DNA from: Caulobacteraceae bacterium
Lineage (GTDB): Bacteria; Pseudomonadota; Alphaproteobacteria; Caulobacterales; Caulobacteraceae
NCBI GenBank assembly: GCA_003136615.1
Contig: PLFA01000056.1
Coordinates: 1,472 to 8,313, forward strand
Direction of reading: 5' to 3'
Length of the DNA: 6,842 bases
A program made the position numbers and the translations under genes. Positions 4,785 through 6,842 of the stretch are shown in pieces. Position 1 is the stretch's first letter. Each line of letters starts with the position of its first letter. The notes under the pieces are model-generated. The model saw only the letters and a program-made list of their open reading frames with translations, did no database searches and was not told the origin of the DNA.

Positions 4785-5594
4785 GTGGCTATGAGGCAAG
4801 GCATCTTCGATCTTCGGGAATTCTACGCCTCGCCGCTGGGCGTCGTGGCGCGCCAGATGATTTCGCGAAAGGTGTCCGAGGTTTGGACCGATCTTGGCGG
4901 ATTGGATGTTTTGGCCCTGGGATATGCGACTCCCTTTCTGGACGGTATCGGGGGCGGCGCGCGGCGCACGCTTGCCGCCATGCCCGCCGCGCAGGGCGTC
5001 GAAGCCTGGCCGCGGGGAGCCCGCAACCGCGCCTGTCTGGTCCACGAGGCGCGCCTGCCGTTCCCCAACGCTTTCTTTGACAGGGTTCTGGCGGTCCACG
5101 CGCTTGAGGAAAGCGATGATCTTCTGGGGCTTCTTGGCGATATCAACCGCGTCCTCTCGCCATCCGGGCGGGTGATTCTCGCCGTCACCGAACGACGCGG
5201 ACTTTGGGCGGACGTGGAGAGCAGCCCGTTCGGCCATGGTCGCACCTTTTCGCGGCGCCAGCTTGAGCGGATGGTTCGCGAAGCCCAATTGACCCCTCTT
5301 GGCTGGACGCGCGCCCTTTACATGCCCCCGGTCCCCTGGATTTCGCGTTGGGCGGACGGCTTTGAACAGATCGGCGCGCGTCTCTGGCCAGGCTTCGCGG
5401 GCGTAATCCTCATGGAGGCGGCGAAACAGACCTTCGCCCTGCGTCCAAAGGGCCGAACAGCGCGGGTTCCCGCCAGAACCCGGCCGGTGTTCGCTCCCGC
5501 TGGCGCGGCGGCCTCTATGAGTGAACGTCCCGTCGCGTCAACAGGAAAAGGGCCGTTTCAGCGCGCCAGTTCTCCAACCTCTGGGAAGGTTTGA
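4785..5594 (+). CDS. Class I SAM-dependent methyltransferase, substrate unknown
   Basis: This is a methyltransferase of the type 11 (Rossmann-fold) kind. With the GTG start it has 269 residues; starting at the ATG of 4791 it would have 267. The N-terminus D-L-R-E-F-Y-A-S-P-L-G (about 9-19) precedes the fold. The usual motif I is replaced by V-L-A-L-G-Y-A-T-P-F-L at 42-52, keeping only one glycine of the G-x-G pattern. Later motifs are clear: L-P-F-P-N-A-F-F-D-R-V-L-A-V-H-A-L-E at about 91-108, and I-N-R-V-L-S-P-S-G-R-V-I-L at 120-132. The last 35 or so residues are Ala/Ser/Pro/Arg-rich, look disordered, and are partly encoded opposite the metW 3' end. From memory, relatives with the same degenerate motif are common next to gloB in alphaproteobacteria. 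Its role in the gloB context is unknown; methylation itself is inferred from the fold. Confidence 0.85.
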   Translation: MAMRQGIFDLREFYASPLGVVARQMISRKVSEVWTDLGGLDVLALGYATPFLDGIGGGARRTLAAMPAAQGVEAWPRGARNRACLVHEARLPFPNAFFDRVLAVHALEESDDLLGLLGDINRVLSPSGRVILAVTERRGLWADVESSPFGHGRTFSRRQLERMVREAQLTPLGWTRALYMPPVPWISRWADGFEQIGARLWPGFAGVILMEAAKQTFALRPKGRTARVPARTRPVFAPAGAAASMSERPVASTGKGPFQRASSPTSGKV

Positions 5595-6156
5595 TCGACC
5601 GCGCGGGTCGCCCGCGCGCAAAGGCCGCGCAGGCCTCGATGGTCAGGCTTAGATCCTCTGCCAGGGCGATGAAGTCAGCCAGGGTGCAAAGATGGATATT
5701 GGGTGTCGACCACCAGGGTTCGGGCAGGGCGCCGGTGACCGGCATACGCCCGTGCGCGAGAAGATCCAGCCGCACGCGCCAGTGACCAAAGTTCGGCAGG
5801 GATACGATGGCCCGCTGACCAATCCTTAGCATCTCACGGAGAACAGCCCGCGGATCGCGAACCGCCTGGAGCGTCTGGGAAAGGATCACATAGTCAAAAG
5901 CGCCCGTGGGAAACTCGCGTAAATCCCGGTCAGCGTCCCCCTGCATCACGGCAAGGCCCCGGGCCAGGCACGCTGAAACCCCTTCAGGGCTGATCTCCAA
6001 ACCACGGGCGTCGGCGTTGGTGTGACGCACCAACAGGTCCAGCAGCGCGCCTTCACCGCAACCCACGTCGAGAACCCGCGCCCCAGGCCTCACGAGCCGG
6101 AGGATTTCCGCGAAGTCTTCCCGCATCGGCGCGGGATCAGGGCCTATATGGCTCAC
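5515..6156 (-). CDS. metW: Methionine biosynthesis protein MetW
   Basis: MetW has a methyltransferase-like fold and works with MetX in making O-acylhomoserine for methionine synthesis, probably as its partner or activator. The 213-residue product has a clear SAM motif I, V-L-D-V-G-C-G-E-G at 28-36, an acidic residue at the end of the second strand (G-L-E, Glu54), G-D at 73-74, and the MetW hallmark F-D-Y-V-I-L-S-Q-T-L-Q at 87-97. It also shows S-L-P-N-F-G-H-W-R-V-R and G-R-M-P-V-T-x-A-L-P-x-x-W-W-x-T-P-N-I-H. The proposed start is GTG at 6154-6156, which overlaps the metX TGA by 4 bases (GTGA), indicating translational coupling; an internal ATG at 6124-6126 is a possible alternative. Its 3' end overlaps the convergent methyltransferase by 80 bases; there metW encodes the conserved E-N-W-R-A-E-T-A-L-F-L-L tail. 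Confidence 0.93.
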   Translation of the reverse strand: MSHIGPDPAPMREDFAEILRLVRPGARVLDVGCGEGALLDLLVRHTNADARGLEISPEGVSACLARGLAVMQGDADRDLREFPTGAFDYVILSQTLQAVRDPRAVLREMLRIGQRAIVSLPNFGHWRVRLDLLAHGRMPVTGALPEPWWSTPNIHLCTLADFIALAEDLSLTIEACAAFARGRPARSIKPSQRLENWRAETALFLLTRRDVHS

Positions 6157-6842
6157 GCGAGGCCCCGGCTTTGGGCGGCGGAGGTCAGGAAGCCCGCCAG
6201 GGCCGAGCGCAGAACCGGCTCGTCGAGCAGGAAAGCGTCATGACCCTTGTCGCTCTCGATCTCGATGAAGCTCGTTCGCGCCCCGGCCAGATTGAGGGCG
6301 CGGACAATCGCCCGGCTTTCCGGCGTCGGATAGAGCCAGTCCGAGGTGAATGAGGCGAGGCAGAACCGCACATCCCGCGCGCCGGCGAAGGCGCCCGCCA
6401 GGCCGCCATCCCGCTCGGCGCCGAGATCAAAATAGTCCATGGCGCGGGTGATATAGAGATAGGAATTGGCGTCGAAGCGGTCGACGAAGCTGGCGCCCTG
6501 GTGGCGGAGGTAGCTTTCCACCTGGAAGTCCGCGTCAAATCCCCAGGAGAGCCCGTCGCGCTGGAGCCCGCGGCCAAATTTTCGCGTGAGGGCCGTTTCG
6601 GAGAGATAGGTGATGTGCGCCGCCATGCGCGCCACGGCCAATCCCTTTTCGGGTCGTACGCCAGCCGCGCCATAGGCGCCGCCCCGCCAGTCTGGATCGG
6701 CCATGATCGCCTGACGCCCAACCTCGTGAAGGGCGATATTCTGGGCCGAGTGACGGGCGGCCGCGGCGATGCAGACCGCGGCGAACAGACGTTCGGGATA
6801 GCTCGCGGCCCACTGCAGGACCTGCATTCCGCCCATGGACCC
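6153..6842 (-). CDS. metX: Homoserine O-acyltransferase MetX, C-terminal 229 residues
   Basis: MetX transfers an acyl group (usually acetyl, in some species succinyl) from acyl-CoA to homoserine, the committed step of methionine synthesis. The gene enters from the right edge; the ATG at 6834-6836 is internal, because the codons before it (Ser, Gly) complete the nucleophile elbow G-S-M-G-G-M-Q. The catalytic serine is thus visible residue 2. The Asp of S-F-T-S-D-W-L-Y-P is residue 168 and the His of D-K-G-H-D-A-F is residue 201; the Asp-His spacing of 33 equals that of the Haemophilus influenzae enzyme (Asp304/His337). Other family marks are Q-W-A-A-S-Y-P-E-R, D-F-Q-V-E-S-Y-L-R-H-Q-G and F-D-A-N-S-Y-L-Y-I-T-R-A-M-D. 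The alpha/beta-hydrolase N-terminal part, about 40% of the protein, is missing, so acetyl versus succinyl preference cannot be judged. It is the first gene of a metX-metW operon. Confidence 0.94.
   Translation of the reverse strand, partial: GSMGGMQVLQWAASYPERLFAAVCIAAAARHSAQNIALHEVGRQAIMADPDWRGGAYGAAGVRPEKGLAVARMAAHITYLSETALTRKFGRGLQRDGLSWGFDADFQVESYLRHQGASFVDRFDANSYLYITRAMDYFDLGAERDGGLAGAFAGARDVRFCLASFTSDWLYPTPESRAIVRALNLAGARTSFIEIESDKGHDAFLLDEPVLRSALAGFLTSAAQSRGLA

Noticed and set aside
4659..5288. 209-codon open frame on the - strand opposite the methyltransferase
   Set aside because: The peptide is Arg/Ala/Pro-rich without recognisable domains and is antisense to a gene with clear methyltransferase motifs.
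6185..6721. 178-codon - strand frame within metX
   Set aside because: It is an alternative frame inside metX, Ser/Arg/Pro-rich, while the metX frame carries the whole catalytic triad.
1..6842. Mobile elements, CRISPR arrays, tRNA or rRNA genes, prophage or toxin-antitoxin genes
   Set aside because: I saw no direct-repeat arrays, transposase or integrase motifs, attachment-type repeats or structured RNA signatures; the window is tightly packed with housekeeping-type genes of even composition.

Overview
The window looks like ordinary chromosomal DNA from a GC-rich alphaproteobacterium. The clues are strong G/C preference at third codon positions, a divergent phaR / phaA-phaB polyhydroxybutyrate (PHB) locus, a metX-metW pair, and a small exported protein that resembles the alphaproteobacterial DUF4908 family. 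That last gene suggests Caulobacterales or a neighbouring order, but the order cannot be fixed from this sequence alone. There are no transposase, phage, integrase, CRISPR, tRNA or rRNA signals.

Layout. 1-153 (+) is the C-terminal end of a short-chain dehydrogenase. It converges on phaR (171-776, -), the PHB-responsive regulator. A 152-base divergent intergenic region rich in TGC/GCA palindromes separates phaR from phaA (929-2104, +, acetyl-CoA acetyltransferase). phaB (2207-2932, +, acetoacetyl-CoA reductase) follows after 102 bases. Next is the exported DUF4908-like protein (3074-3850, +), which converges at 10 bases on gloB (3861-4610, -, glyoxalase II). gloB is divergent from a SAM-dependent methyltransferase (4785-5594, +), with a dyad-rich 174-base region between them. 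The methyltransferase 3' end overlaps metW (5515-6156, -) by 80 bases. metW is joined by a 4-base start/stop overlap to metX, which runs off the right edge (6153-6842, -).

How the genes work together. PhaA condenses two acetyl-CoA to acetoacetyl-CoA. PhaB reduces this to (R)-3-hydroxybutyryl-CoA, the monomer used by PHB synthase. PhaR is expected to sense PHB and repress PHB genes. The synthase phaC, phasin and depolymerase are not in this window. MetX and MetW serve methionine synthesis from homoserine. GloB completes detoxification of methylglyoxal with glutathione; the divergent methyltransferase has no assignable substrate.

I found no undescribed multi-gene system. The points most worth following are the palindromes overlapping a candidate phaA promoter, a hairpin that could hide the phaB ribosome binding site, the uncharacterised exported protein, the overlapping dyads between gloB and the methyltransferase, and the antisense overlap of the methyltransferase with metW.
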